DNA from: Cricetomys ansorgei
Taxonomy: Eukaryota; Chordata; Mammalia; Rodentia; Nesomyidae
Length of the DNA: 64,000 nt
Assembly: GCA_026225945.1 (NCBI GenBank)
Contig: JAMJFZ010002307.1
Span: 9,797,501-9,861,500 of the forward strand
Direction of reading: 5' to 3'
Part shown: in pieces, positions 45,144 to 57,601 of the stretch
Position numbering within the stretch: position 1 is the first letter of the stretch
How the letters are laid out: every line of letters begins with the position of its first letter
Translations under genes and position numbers: made by a program
Notes under the pieces: generated by a model
The model's database searches: none
Told to the model about the DNA's origin: nothing
What the model saw: the letters and a program-made list of their open reading frames with translations, nothing else

Positions 45144-46454
45144 AAAAGAACCAAAAGTATCTCTTTAAAAATTGACTTCTAATGGGACATTTCTTTCTCT
45201 AAGATAAAGTCACATGGATAAAATGTGACCCTATAACAATGGTCAATGAACAGTTACCATGTGTCAGGGTTTCATCAGGTATGTACCACGACTTGATTCA
45301 AATTTCTCTTGGTTGAAATTCTGATTTTTAATTTTATCTTGATTGCTATGAACATCTATAAAATTGTGGCACTTTAAAAAAAATAAAATAAAAGGCTACT
45401 TATTAACGCAATGAGCCTGTGAGCCACGTTTGCTTTTTCCTGTGATGGTCTTAGGCAAGGCTCCAGTCACAACTTATGCCTGTCATTTTCTGTAATTAAA
45501 AGTACACAGTCACATTTATGCATTCTGCCTCCCAGCAGCTGCAGTGAGATTAACTGCGAACAAAGAAAACATTTGACACAGTTAATTACACGGTAGTTCT
45601 CCTGTGCGAGCAAACACCAGCTACCTTTTGCATGCATAGCACTGTTTTCTGTTATTTTATTTCCACATAATCTTCTAAGTAGCCACAAAGAGCTTTGTTT
45701 TATACTACAAGGAGTTTGCTCCCCCAAACTAGCTCAATAAAAGCTAAACATAAGTAGTAACTCCATGGAGATATATATGTATAGCATGCTAGCAAGGGTC
45801 AAGGGAAAATGCTTTAATTAGGGGAGAAAATATTAATCTTTTTTTTTTTTTAATGTCACTTGAGAAGGAGAGTGGAAACAGAATTCAGGTTCACCTTTAA
45901 AAGCGATTAGAGAGCACAAGTGTGTCCCTTCATCTCTTGGTTTGTAAGTAAAAGCTATGTTGTTTGGGAGCAGGGTTTCACTGGGCATCAAATTTACACG
46001 CTAGGCTAGGAGGTGAGCGGCTTTTAACCAAGTACATGAGATGACGGTGACCATGAGCATGAGAGGGACTGGAGGCCACGGTACAGTTTTGACATGAAGC
46101 CTGACCAACTTGTGAGTAAAGATGGAGATCATTTCTGCTCACTGTCTTCAGTGAGCATTGTAAAAGAGAACTGGGATGAAGCAGTAACCATGGACCTCAA
46201 CTCATGATCCTAACAGCCTGAAAGACATCAAAGGAAATGTCACCCGTGGACTCCTAGTTCCCTTGATTGCTAAATCCGTCTCCATGTTTGTCATTCTCCC
46301 ATTTGCCTTTTTCTCCTCATTCCCTCTCTCCCTATTACGTCACTGCTCAGAATCTCAAAAATAATAGAATGCCTATGAGCATAGGCTAAGGGCCGGCTGG
46401 ACCTGGCATGCAGAATGGTGGATACTGCTTAGCTTGAAACCTAACGTAGAGACA
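45144..46454. other. Unique non-coding DNA with candidate conserved element
   Basis: No gene or recognised repeat. 45420-45740 is a balanced, repeat-free block with TTAATTA words that could be constrained. A 13-base T run sits at 45840-45852. Confidence 0.45.
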
Positions 46455-46690
46455 GCACGGTCTGGGGAGACCTGTGCTTTAAATTCCTTTAACATCAACA
46501 ACCAGATTCTGAGACTCACTCAGAGGATGCAAGGACTGGCTTCGGAGGCAAGCCCGCTCGCCGGATCATTCGCAGCAGCGAGCAGTGTCCTTGTTTGCCT
46601 CACATGTCAAACAAGGACCATCTCCTCTCACAGAGATGCTGCGAGCACTCAGTAAGGCAATGCACTTCAGGTGACCGTGATGGCATTAAG
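46455..46690 (+). mobile_element. MIR SINE remnant, sense
   Basis: The later part fits MIR ('tgcctcacatgtcaaacaag', 'agagatgctgcgagcactca', 'gtaaggcaatgcacttcagg'). The earlier part ('gggagacctgtgctttaaat') fits the MIR 'gacctgggttcaaat' word. Between them is a CpG-bearing stretch (46548-46580) that does not fit. Confidence 0.55.
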
Positions 46691-47998
46691 TCCTCCTCTT
46701 TAGACGGTTTCTCTCATAAAACTCAGTGTGTGGTGAACAAGTACCTTTAAAAGAAGAGACCTTCCTTACCATCCCTACTGTCAAATAGATGTTTGGTGGT
46801 TCTCTTTGATGAGTGGAGTCACTTAATCTTCAACTTTACGATGTGTGGGGGTTGTGGGGTAGAGGGGGCGAGGGCGTGGATGTCTACCTCCTGGTATATT
46901 GCTCTATGGGAATGGCAGTACTAAGGTAATGTCTAGAAAGCAAGTTATTACATGTGAGAAAACACATTACTAATAGCACCTAAAACTTACACCATGCTGA
47001 AAGCCAATAATTTCTTCACTAAAAAAATCCCTAGGAAGTAAATAACAGCTATTTATTCCTCACATATACATATTTTCTGGATGACTGATGGAAACGTACC
47101 CTCCAGAGAAACCATTCAGGTACCGCGTGGTCTCATCCGTGGGCCTAATAAAAGCAACTAAACCTGATTGTAGAAAGTATCCTTTCTGATTCACATCCAC
47201 CAAGGCTGAGCCACATCCCTCATTTTTAGGGTGGGCTGAGTAGTACATTGTCACAATTTATCCCTGCACACCTCTGAAAAATCACACCTCCCATGAAACC
47301 ATTCTTAGTGTTCACTTCTGTGAAGACAGTTTCTATAGCCTCCAACTGTGCACATCTCTTAACTTCCTCCTACACGGGCACTCCGATATTTGGGGGGCAG
47401 CAGTGTGCTGATGGGCAGCTGGCTGTGGGAAGTGAGTACTGTGACCTACTCAAGCTGTCACCAGACCCATTACCACGGTCACATGCTGGGTCAGACCCCA
47501 TCAGGATGCTTCTCTGGACAAGAGCCAAGGGCCAAGGTAATTGGATTCCCCCCTCAAAGTGCATCAAAGAACATCAACAAAGAGGGTCCCCACTGGCTTC
47601 TGCTTTTTCTATATGCAGCAGAGACTGGAGATGCATGCTCTGTACTCTCTAATACAATCCTCCTGTCCGTCTCTCTCACATATGAGACACCCACAGTCTT
47701 TGGCAAACAGTGTGTCTCCCTGAAGTTTACTTATTTTGTAAAACTTCACTATGCATATACAGCTGGAGAAACCTGAGCATTAGCATGTGTTGGAAAAACT
47801 GGTGGGAGTACTGTATTTTCACAGTGAATGAAGACATGATTTTATTTTGTTGTTAAATCTCTGTAGCAGGTTGTTCATCATTAGAGATCCAACCTAAACC
47901 AATTTCAGAAGGAAAATAATTAATTTTCTCCCACAGTGCAAAAAAGCTACTAAGAGTGGCTGGATCCAGGTGCGTAAGTCATAAGTCCCCCCACTCTC

Positions 47999-48048
<50 letters not shown>

Positions 48049-49603
48049 CACTCATGCACAAAATCCTTTTTGTTTTTCAAATATCTTTTCTCTCTTTTCT
48101 ATTGGTTTCATTATATTTCTACATTTTCTACATGGCAGGGGAATGGCATGAACAACTAGCAATTTTTGGTAGTCTTTTGCCTCTCATTTTTAAAAGGTTA
48201 GTCTCTGAACCTCTTAATCTCTGAAATAGCATGCAGTAATTTTCTGCCCCTGGTTTTGTCTGCCTGCTATAGGACCAGTTTCTGTGTCCTAGATTTGATA
48301 TGCTGATTAGCCAGCCTGCCAGGAACACTACAAAAAGGGAAAGGAGAGGGGAAATTCCTCTAGGAAAGAATATAAGATATGGGTATAAAATATTACCAGG
48401 ATGTATGCTCCTTTTGGAAATCAAGTCTTGAACCTGAGAATTTTGTGGTGTCTAACATCGTTTGAAAGGCACCCCGGGCTTCCATTCCCAGGATGCTATG
48501 AAGTCTGGCTGTTAGACCCTGGGGACCATGGGACCCCTGCAGAAAAGTATTTTGTCACGCTTTTGAATACAGAAACTGGCAAGTCCTCAGTTTCTCTAAG
48601 TCCCTCGAACAGTTGATTTTATGCAAAGGAACCCAGTCCTTCCAGTACTTTCTCTAGTTTCTATTTTGCATTTTGAGGCCAAGATGAAGGGGGTGGAGGA
48701 AAACGTGAAAGCAAGAACTCTTCCTCAAAACGGGGATACGGTTCTGAAATTGTCATGATGAGAAAGGAATGCCAAGCCTCTAGGCTCAGCAGGCCAATTC
48801 TGCTCTCAGCCACATGGCTATGGCTCCCATTGCTATCAATGGGACTTGTGTGTGCATGTGAACTGAAGACAGAAGTTGGCTGTGTATAAATAGCTCTGCA
48901 ATCGTGCAAGTCTCTTCTTGTGTGTTTGGTACAACAGAGGTAGTCTTTTGCAGTTAGTGGCTGTCTCTCCCTCTTGCAGAAAGGAGACAGACAGTCTCAA
49001 GAAATCCTGTATCAGAATATTTGATGGCAATTAGTTCCATTTAGAAGATTTTAGTCAGGGGAACCGGGAACAGTATTTGGCTAAAATCCTTTCATTTTCC
49101 AATGGCAAATGCAAGCCAGATTTAACAATGCCTTACAGCACCAGCCTTCCATTCCCTTGGCTGAACTGCCCATCTGCTGGTTAACTTGAGTGATGAGCAG
49201 CTAGTTGGTGGGGTGGGAAGTCAATATTCTAATTTGGGGGTTAACAAGAATATCCTAAGCAAAAAGCTTACTTCCCAGCTGGCTGCTCACCCAACAGAGC
49301 TACCCGACATGGTGGACCCTCCATGAGCTCTGACCACAAGGGTATGGGGACTATGCTTAGCAGCCTAAGTTATCTGGCATTCTGCCAGCCTCCCTGGTCT
49401 ATCATCTATTACATTAGCATCAGGTTAAGCCATCTTCTCATACAGACTCAGACGAATATTTCCATAGTTAAGGGTGAACTCTTGTTATCCATTAGAATAA
49501 GGGATTTCAAACCTGGCATGGTAGTGCACTCCAATAAATCCAGTATGAAGAAGATGAGGCATGAGGATTGAGAATTTGGCCCATCCCAGGATACACAGTA
49601 TTG
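46691..49603. other. Unique non-coding DNA with a CA array
   Basis: About 2.9 kb without a recognised interspersed repeat. A CA array lies at 48001-48045. Overlapping open frames at 47293-47776 (119 and 128 codons) show no recognisable domain and are not called genes. Confidence 0.45.
48001..48045. repeat. (AC)22 microsatellite
   Basis: Uninterrupted AC array. Confidence 0.96.
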
Positions 49604-49674
49604 GGAAGGAAGGAAGGAAGGAAGGAAGGAAGGAAGGAAGGAAGGAAGGAAGGAAGGAAGGAAGGAAGGAAGGA
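49604..49674. repeat. (GGAA)17-18 microsatellite
   Basis: A nearly perfect 71-bp GGAA tetranucleotide array, preceded by GGCCCATCCCAGG. The basic Lys-Glu-Gly-Arg repeat frame on the plus strand and the Phe-Leu-Pro-Ser repeat on the minus strand are artefacts of it. Confidence 0.97.
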
Positions 49675-50393
49675 CTTCTTCAAGTTACATGTGACATAGT
49701 CCAGGCTGTGAAAGCTGCCTACTTTGTTGTTAATATCATTCTCATCCATACATTTAGTCTAATGCTGTATTAATTTTCTATTGCTTCCTTAACAAATTTC
49801 TACAGCTACAGTGACTTTAACAATATAAATTTGCTGTCTAGTACTCGCAGAATTCTAAAATTGGATGTGGATCTCATTGGGGTAGAAGTAAGATGTCAGA
49901 GGGGCTATGTTCCTTTCCACAACTCTAGGGAGCACCCTTTTTCTCATTCAAATTGTTAGCAGAATCCAGTTCCTAGTAGTTGTAATACTAGTGTCTAGAT
50001 TCTCTGGCCACCTCTGTGTGGTCATGACCTCTTTCAGCCATCTTCAAAGCAGATTCAGATCTATATATAGCCCGAGTTACTCTCTTACCTTCCCCTTCCA
50101 GGTCTAAGGATTTGTGTAATTAGAATGATCCCAACTGAAAACTTCAGGATAATTTCACCACTTTGAAGTCTTTCCCCTTAGCCACTTAAAACACATTAGT
50201 AGATTCCACACCTAGATAGATTTGGACAGTTATTATTCTTTCCATTAAAAAGGCATGCAGATGTCGGTGATTAACAAGAAGCTCTCAGTGAATGACTAAC
50301 AAAGGCATACCAAGGAAGTCAGGCACATTGATCTGTTGAGTGAACCACATCTATTTTAAAGCCAAGATAAATAAGATAATCTGGTATTCTTGT

Positions 50394-50395
<2 letters not shown>
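49675..50395. other. Unassigned DNA
   Basis: No gene or repeat recognised. Confidence 0.5.

Positions 50396-50432
<37 letters not shown>
50396..50432. repeat. (TG)18 microsatellite
   Basis: Perfect TG array on the tail side of an antisense B1-like SINE. Confidence 0.96.
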
Positions 50433-50435
<3 letters not shown>

Positions 50436-50534
50436 ACAGGGTGTTACTCTATAGCTCAGGTTGCCCTCAAACTTGAGATTCTGCTACGTCAGTCTTTGGA
50501 GTGTTCAGATTCCAGGTGGGTGTCCCCACACCTT
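50433..50534 (-). mobile_element. B1-related SINE, antisense
   Basis: The plus strand reads 'gagacagggtgttactctat', 'agctcaggttgccctcaaac', 'ttctgctacgtcagtctttg' and 'ttccaggtgggtgtccccac', the complement of a diverged B1 or proto-B1. Confidence 0.78.
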
Positions 50535-53500
50535 ACCATACCAATAAACTATAATTAAATAATAGGCAAAATTTAGTTTTCTTTGGTTTCTACTTGAGAA
50601 TGAGGCCTGAACAAGGGTAAAAGATACCCCCAATATCTTATCCTATCCTTCGTGTGAATACTTACAGAAAAGCTCATTTTTAGTGCGTTAATGTGAACTC
50701 ATTTATTGATTTTAAAAGTGGTCGTTTGTGCATGTCAAAAACATATTATCCCATGCTTACAGAGCAAAGAGCAAACTGGGAGGCCAAAGGAAGCATACCT
50801 GAAGGATGTACAGGTGAGGAAAGAACATCCAGGAAGTCAAAGATGATGAAGATATTTAATACTATAAGGTAATTCTCTATCTCCAGGAAGTTAATATTTC
50901 AATATGATCAAGAAAGTAAATATACGGGCAAGCATCGCCACTGGCGTATGACAAAACCAACAGCGGTCATAGCTTTGAGTCACAGTGGTCCACTGAGGGG
51001 CCAGTATTTACTTTACTTGGACTGAGGCTAGGATGGCTTCAAAGGAAAAAAAAGGTGTCTGAGGTGTGTCTTGTGGAATAAACAGAACTTGTCCAGATTG
51101 AATGAGGGGAAGGAAGTTCTAGGGAAAAGAGGAAAAGTTAGATGCAACTCACTGTCTTAGAGGAGGGGAGGTCTGGGATGCATTTGTGGGCAGAGCCTTT
51201 AGCTGAGAGCTGGAGGATTGACAGGATTAAGGGGAGAGAATAAGAAAAGGCAGAGAGAATGGTACCCCTGGAGGAGGAGAGGGAGGTGGGGATTAGAGGG
51301 AAGCCATCAGCTATCGCAATGGAGAAACCTCGGAATGACCATAGCATAGAGTAGGAAGTGAAGGCTGGAGACAGGCAACACTAGAGAGGTAGTAGACTAG
51401 GAAATGGCTTCAAGGTCCTGGAAAGAGTCATGAAAAGATTTATATGTTTTAATCAAAGCTGTAAGATAACAGACACTCGATCTTGCTCAATTTCATTACC
51501 CTTTTGCTAACTGAATTAACTACTTGTGTTCCTCCCCCTCTGACACCAGAACTCACTTATTCTCTTTATATCTCCAGTTTCCTCTGTCACTGATTACTCT
51601 GTTTCTTCTTTTAACCATGTCAAGAGATGTAGAGGTTTCTTCGGAAGACTGGCTGATGTTCTACTCTTCAAAATCATTCCCAAGGGGAATATCAAACTTG
51701 TCTGAGGGCGTTGTTAGACTACACTGAACAGAGCCTGCTCCTCAGATCTTTTTCTGTTCCTGGCAAGCTGTAGACAACTTCACCTGGCTCTTCACTGGTT
51801 GGGTAGGATGGGTAAAGCAGACTTCAGAAGACCCAGGCTGCTGCTGTTAGATCCAAGGTGGCATGCAGGAGTGATAAAGTGACACAAGGAAGCATTCTGA
51901 AAACTTGGTGTGGAAATCTGACAGGAGGAAATTTGAAATTAAGTCCTTGGAGGCAAAATTCTGTATGTTCCCATAGTGATGGGGCTTCTCTGGACACAAT
52001 AAAGAGAAAAATAGCAGCCACTCAAGGTTGATATTCAAGCTTGAAACTGATCACATGTAGAGCTAGCCTGTCTGTCAGGGAATACAGAATCTCTAAAGTT
52101 TTAAGAGTCAAGAGAGAAAAAAAATGAAGCAGAAACTTAGAGGATAAAACTCAGGATCTTAAAGGAAAGATGCTTTGGGCATGAGAGAAATAGTCATAAT
52201 TGCCATACTTGCCAACTTTCCCGAAAGTGTGAACTTTCTCCTTGAACTTAAATGTCTAGAAGAATTTACAAAACTGAAAAACAGTGAGGGAAGGGATGGG
52301 AGAAGATATTGAGGGTGCATCTTCTGAGCTGAAGAAAGGATTTTTCCATGTCCCTGTCCTTCAGCAGTCCTCACCTTATGTCTCGAGAAGACATGAGGAA
52401 GAATGAAGAAGGGTTTACAAGGATCTTTACAGACAACAACCTCAAAGGATGTACTCACATTGTAAAATAGGCAATGCAGAGCCAGGCATTTTGTGTGGAA
52501 TGGTGTAAGTCGTCTGCGGTCTAGATTCAGAATGTGCAAGCCTCCATTCAGAGCTCGCTGTGGTTGTATTCAGCATGTGAGGGACAAAGGAGAAGGAAGG
52601 ACAGACTCCAGAGATGGAGCATGAATAAAAAAGTAGAGACCAGGGAGATGAGAGGGAAGGATGGAGTAAGAAGAGATGTTAGAGAAAGATGGAATGGGGC
52701 TGAGTCTATTCAGTTGGATTGTTTAGCTCCTTGGGTCCCTAGAACAGTTTTGTGCATGATGAGAATCATATGGGGTTTGGACCTTAGGAAATGAAATGGC
52801 CAACAATGGAGTGGTTCTCAGTGCCATAAGCAGAGGAATTCTTGAGCAACAGCACTGTGCTAATGCATCCAGGGTTTATCTCGGAAGTACGGTGCCATGG
52901 AAGTGAGAGATTGGTATGTCAGGCCATCTGGTGAGAGGCAACGTGTCAATCTCCCAGATGGTTTGTGAAAAGAGAAAGACTTGATGCTGAATTGAGATCA
53001 GCATATGAAAAGAGCCATGAAATCACAAATGTAAAAGCCTGTACTGAAATCACAAATGTAAAAGCCCATTCTTCTGTGGAGTAGTTTGAAAACTTCACAA
53101 AGTACATTCCACTCAGCAGGTCTTGAACAATCTGAACGATCACAGATGAAAGTTTTAATTTTCAATGTGGAACTGTTTTTATAGTGTACACCATGCTTGC
53201 TTTCACTCCTTTTAACTGGAAATTGTGGTGCGAGGAAGTAGAAAATAGTATTCCTTTCATTGAGTTATTTGCACTCATTCAAGTTTTACAAGAGTTTTAT
53301 ACAGAGAAGGCTAGTGGAAAAATGGAGGTTCTGACTCTGTGTTCTCAGTGGTCAATACCGGGTTTGTAAAACACATCATAAGGCTTGGAGATGATCTGCT
53401 CATGGAGTTGAACTTCTAAATAAATCCATTTCACAACCACATGGCTGATGTTCACTATTGATTCTGAAAACGATGTGATAGATTCACATGTTCATACAGT

Positions 53501-53804
53501 GTTTCGATGCCAACACTAGGCTTGTTCAAAGATAGCAAATTCAGACTGGTGCTCATTTCTTCTTATTATTTTATATTTCAAGGACAGAGTATATTTATCT
53601 TCCATTTTAGTTATAATCTGAGGGTGATTTATATAGTGTCATGTACAAATTTACCTTCAACTTGAGATGCATTCATATGAACAGTGAAGCTTATTTTTCA
53701 AAATTTTGATTTTCAATTCATGTTCAATGGCTGCCTCTGGTAGCAAATACCTTTTCTTTAATATTCCATTTCTTTTTTCCCAATATAATACTTTCTTTTT
53801 TTTG
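50535..53804. other. Long unique non-coding tract
   Basis: About 3.3 kb with no gene or recognised SINE, LINE or LTR. The purine-rich zone 51100-51420 is notable only in composition. A 26-bp tandem duplication lies at 53019-53070. The open frame at 52159-52539 (126 codons, minus) has no recognisable domain. Confidence 0.45.
53019..53066. repeat. 26-bp tandem duplication, two copies
   Basis: TGAAATCACAAATGTAAAAG starts at 53019 and again at 53045. The 22-base core is identical in both copies, so the duplication looks recent. Confidence 0.9.
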
Positions 53805-54035
53805 AGAACTTTAATATAGCCAACACCCATTCTTTCCTCTAATTCCTCAAAGATCCACCCTTCCCCCCTCTCAACTTTGTATCTTTTGTTGATGAATTAT
53901 TTGAGAATTTTGTACAATTTGTTTTGACCATATTTACTCTTTCCCCCTCCTTCTAAAACCACCCTTTTTCCTACCCACCCAATTGTGCTCCTCTTTTTCA
54001 TTCCCTTATCAATTTCTATTTTGCTGCCCATTTAT
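53805..54035 (-). mobile_element. LINE-1 3' end, antisense
   Basis: The plus strand shows the complement of an L1 3' UTR: 'tgagaattttgtacaatttg', 'ttttgaccatatttactctt', 'tttcctacccacccaattgt' and 'tctattttgctgccca'. An earlier 'gagaactttaatatagcc' plus 'ctcaaagatccacccttccc' gives the impression of a repeated end. No coding part remains. Confidence 0.65.
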
Positions 54036-55289
54036 AGTAGAATGTATGGTTTTCAAAAGTATATAATAACTGAACCATTGTGGAATTGTATACGAGGCAG
54101 AGTATAACTATAACTTTGATGCTGCATTCAGTTTCACATTGAATTAAGATGACAAACTTTCATAAAAGCCAGAAAACAGTGTGTCTTGCACAGGCTCTTT
54201 GTTGTCCTTGCTGTGAGTGTGTTGTTGGATGATTGTCTCCACTCCAACACCTACCTGCCAGTCTGTCTGCATGCTGCCAGACCTGTGCTTAGTCCATTGT
54301 CTTCTAGGTTATTCAAGGCTACTGGGAAGTGGTCAAGGTGAGAGGAAAATAAAGTCAGACAAGTAATTTTTCGACTGTTCATGTGATAAGATGGGGGAGG
54401 TGAAGAAGAGTCTAGCCTCATGTCTACAGGGAATTCATACATGCCTGAATAATTAGTATGACAGCAATGACATTGATTGACTTGCAACTGACAAGAGCCA
54501 AGGAGAAAATCAAAACATAAAGCTCAAGCTTGGCCCAGAAAGAGAGTCTTAATTTCTCAAGAAAGGGGTAAATTTTGAGAGCGTTGACAAAGATGCTGAG
54601 GTGGGTGAACTTAATTCTGGTAGAGCAAAAGAGATACCGAGTCAAATACAGAGCCTGGAAGGGCAGAGGTGGTACCCAGGAGAATGGGAGTTTCAGAACA
54701 AATGTCCCATGGGACACTGAGCATCCCGTAATGACGCTCTTTATAGGAAATGGAGCAAGGCATAGGGTATGCTGAGGGACAGCTGCTCTGTATTTGGGGT
54801 TAGTGTTATAAACATATACTTACTTATATGCTCCAGAAACAGTGGTGACTAACTATGTTAGTCATATAATTGATTCTTAGCACACATTCATAGGAAGAAT
54901 GAGTGAATGATGGTTGCCTATAGCACAACTGATCATAAACATAAACCCGAAGGGAATATTGGCAGTACCATATGTATTAGGATGGACATATTTTTCTTAG
55001 AGGTCTAACCAAAAGATGAATGATAGAGCTGACATGAAGGTATTTGCCATTTTATAGAAACATCTCAGGGTATGTATGCAATAGGAAATTCCAGTTAAAT
55101 AATGAAGCTGTGAGGACAGGTGACCCACAGTTAACTCAAGCGTGACAAACTTTACAGAAGGGATGCACTTGAGTTTTAATGATAGCCTTCCAGGACTCAC
55201 ATACAAATGTGCTCACAAACTTAGGAAAAAGGAGGCAAATCTCTAATAAGATAAACGAAGAAGAATTTGTCACCATTTTTAATAGGGTA
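54036..55289. other. Unique non-coding DNA
   Basis: No gene or named repeat was recognised. Confidence 0.5.
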
Positions 55290-55490
55290 ACATGTACTTA
55301 AATGGTGCTTTACAGTTTACAAAGTGCTTTCACAGATTACCTCATTTAGACTTCACAGTACTCCCCTGAGATGGAAGTGATTAAGAGTCTTTTCCTCCCC
55401 AGAGAGGTGATGTGGCTGAGCGATAGGAGGTGAGTGAGCTTTCCTTGGTGGCCCTGTTGCTCTGACAACTCTACCAGCTTGGTTCATCAG
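55290..55490 (-). mobile_element. MIR SINE, antisense
   Basis: The plus strand reads 'tttacaaagtgctttcacag', 'ttacctcatttagacttcac', 'tcctccccagagaggtgatg' and 'tggctgagcgataggaggtg', the complement of MIR from 3' side to core. It is ancient and diverged. Confidence 0.72.
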
Positions 55491-56934
55491 GTAGTGGGTT
55501 TTCTTTTTCCCTGACCCGAGGCAAATACTAATTTTATTAAATATCTATCACAAGGCAGGCTCATGCAACAATTCTCGGTAGACAAGAATTTCCTTTAGAG
55601 TGTTCAAGTCGACAAAGGCAGAGCACCTCCCGCCATAGCACATTCTGTCAGGAGCAGGCCGCTCCTTCAAAAATTACCATAAAGCAGATTGAGAGCTAAA
55701 TATGAACCACGGAACGTTCCAGTTAAAGCAGAGACCTCATTTCATTCAGCTCAGTTCTAGACAGATAAGATGGTGGGTGTGATGAGGAAAGTGACCCCCC
55801 TCCCCCTCACCTTTGTTTTTCAGCACAGTGGGACACTCTCCAGTTTGAGGTGGAGAGGATTTATGGAGAAAAATGGTATGACATAGCATGACTGGCTAAT
55901 GACATTAGTGTCTGTTTGGGAATAATCTAAAGAGGGAGCAGTCACCCTCTGGGAGCTCTTTTTCATAAAAACACTACCACTTATGAAACTCTCAAATACA
56001 GAGTTCATGATCCCACTGATAAACTGGAATTTTTTTTTTTTAAAAAAGGAAATAACCATCTCTGAACGAATGCAATAAGCTTCTTAAAATTGTGTTACCA
56101 GGTCACGTTTTTCTTCCACATCTTTTTACAGACACTCTAATAAATTAAATAAAACGAATAGGAAAACAAACAAAACCCTTATCTCCAGGTATGCTTTTTC
56201 TTCGTGAAACCGATTTTGCAGAACAGTCAGATATGTAATAATGGCCCTCCCGGGGATGTGATTTTTTATTCAACTTGACATACAAGTCATGAGTAATTAA
56301 TTATGTCTTCTATTTACACATTGTCAGATAAGAGTATTAAACAGAGGAACAGAGAGCTGCACTGAACGCTACCATTAATCGCTTTAATTTGCAAACCTAA
56401 TGCAATCAAAAGGAAGACATTAGTGTTAAAATTGTTGTTCTCCTTTCTTAAAGGGATGTGACCAGGAAGCCACAGCATCTCGAGTCTACCTGCATGCTTA
56501 CGTCTTGGACTGTAGGAGGTCGGAATGAACAAGCACGGAGAGCAGGCATTTTCCATCCCAGCACATTACAGTCCAGCTCTGTGTAATTATCCAATGAAGT
56601 GGAGACACATCCTGTGCAACAAATTGCAGGAGGTGATAAGTGAGAGCACAGCCTGATATTTGTGAACTTATCGAACCTGAGAGCAGACTTTGGTCTGGAA
56701 ACACGTGACTGACAGATCGGTGGGCAAACTGGAAAGATCGCAAGGAAGATTTTGGATGATCAAGAACCCTTGTCCCATTTCTGTCCAAATATCAGTCCTT
56801 ACAAGAGGACTTAAGAACTATTCAGACGCCGAAGTCTCAAGATACTTCTGTAGTAGGAGGGAGACAGAGAGAGAAGTGGCGAGCTGGTAAATGAGGGTGG
56901 TGGGTTGTGAAAACCTTGTCAGACAAAGCAATGT
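55491..56934. other. Unique non-coding DNA with candidate conserved block
   Basis: No gene or recognised repeat. 56190-56420 has TAATTAATTA, ATTAATCG and TTTAATTTGCAA words in repeat-free DNA and could be constrained. A T run at 56031-56040 is followed directly by a short A-rich run. Confidence 0.45.
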
Positions 56935-57110
56935 GGTGTAGTTTGCATCTATATCATACATAGACTTCGGACTCATTCTTGCTCCCTCCGAGCATCTCCA
57001 AAACTCAGTTTCTCCATTACTGAAATAGCGATGATGATGTAGAAAGCTATGCAAGGTTGGGATGAATTAATTTATAGAAAGTACCAAGAAAGTACTGAGT
57101 ACTAAGCAAT
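56935..57110 (+). mobile_element. MIR SINE, sense
   Basis: Carries 'aactcagtttctccattact' (MIR 'cctcagtttcctcatctgt'), 'gaaatagcgatgatgatgta', 'ctatgcaaggttgggatgaa' and 'ttaatttatagaaagtacca' in MIR order. Confidence 0.68.
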
Positions 57111-57276
57111 GATGTCATCAGTATCTGAACCATAATTATGAATAAGACAGTGCTCAGAGATCAGAAGGATTTGTCATCTGATTTCTGCTAGTTGCTCCCA
57201 TTGCTTGGCTCCTTTGGGACCGACTGCTATGACCCTATTTGTAGAACCTTGACTTCCGAGGTAGAATTTGTGTTTA

Positions 57277-57601
57277 CAACTGGCTCTTGATTTCCCAGCA
57301 GGATTGGTCCCAGGATCCCTGGTGGTATCAGAATCTATAAATGGTAGAATCCTTAAATGGCATAATGTCTGCATGTAATCTAGGCATATCTGTCTATACA
57401 TCTTAAGTAATCCCTCACTTACTAATAACAGCTAATGTGAAATAAATGTTAAGACAGTCGCTATACTGAATTTTTTCTGGAGTAGTGATAGAAAAAGTGT
57501 CTTACATGGTCAGTGGAGACACAATGTTCTTCTGAATATTTCCAGCTTGAGGTTGGACAAGCCCATGGGTGCGGAAACCCACGGACAGAGAGGGTTGAGT
57601 G
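57277..57601. mobile_element. Tigger/pogo-type DNA transposon remnant (non-autonomous)
   Basis: About 325 bp. The left end 'caactggctcttgatttccc' and right end 'cccacggacagagagggttg' agree, as inverted copies, with a remembered Tigger-type end that reads 'ggccctc..tatccgtggg'. Inside are 'aggattggtcccaggatccc', 'ttaaatggcataatgtctgc', 'atgtaatctaggcatatctg' and 'aatatttccagcttgaggtt', in the order known for this mammalian-wide element. A TA precedes it (57275-57276), as expected for pogo/mariner-type insertion; the right TA is lost. No transposase coding remains. Confidence 0.8.

Noticed and set aside
47293..47776. Overlapping plus-strand open frames of 119 and 128 codons
   Set aside because: Two overlapping frames in different phases with no domain, no repeat content and no clear splice context. 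They are treated as chance.
49561..49773. Basic Lys-Glu-Gly-Arg repeat protein
   Set aside because: It is only the translation of the GGAA array.
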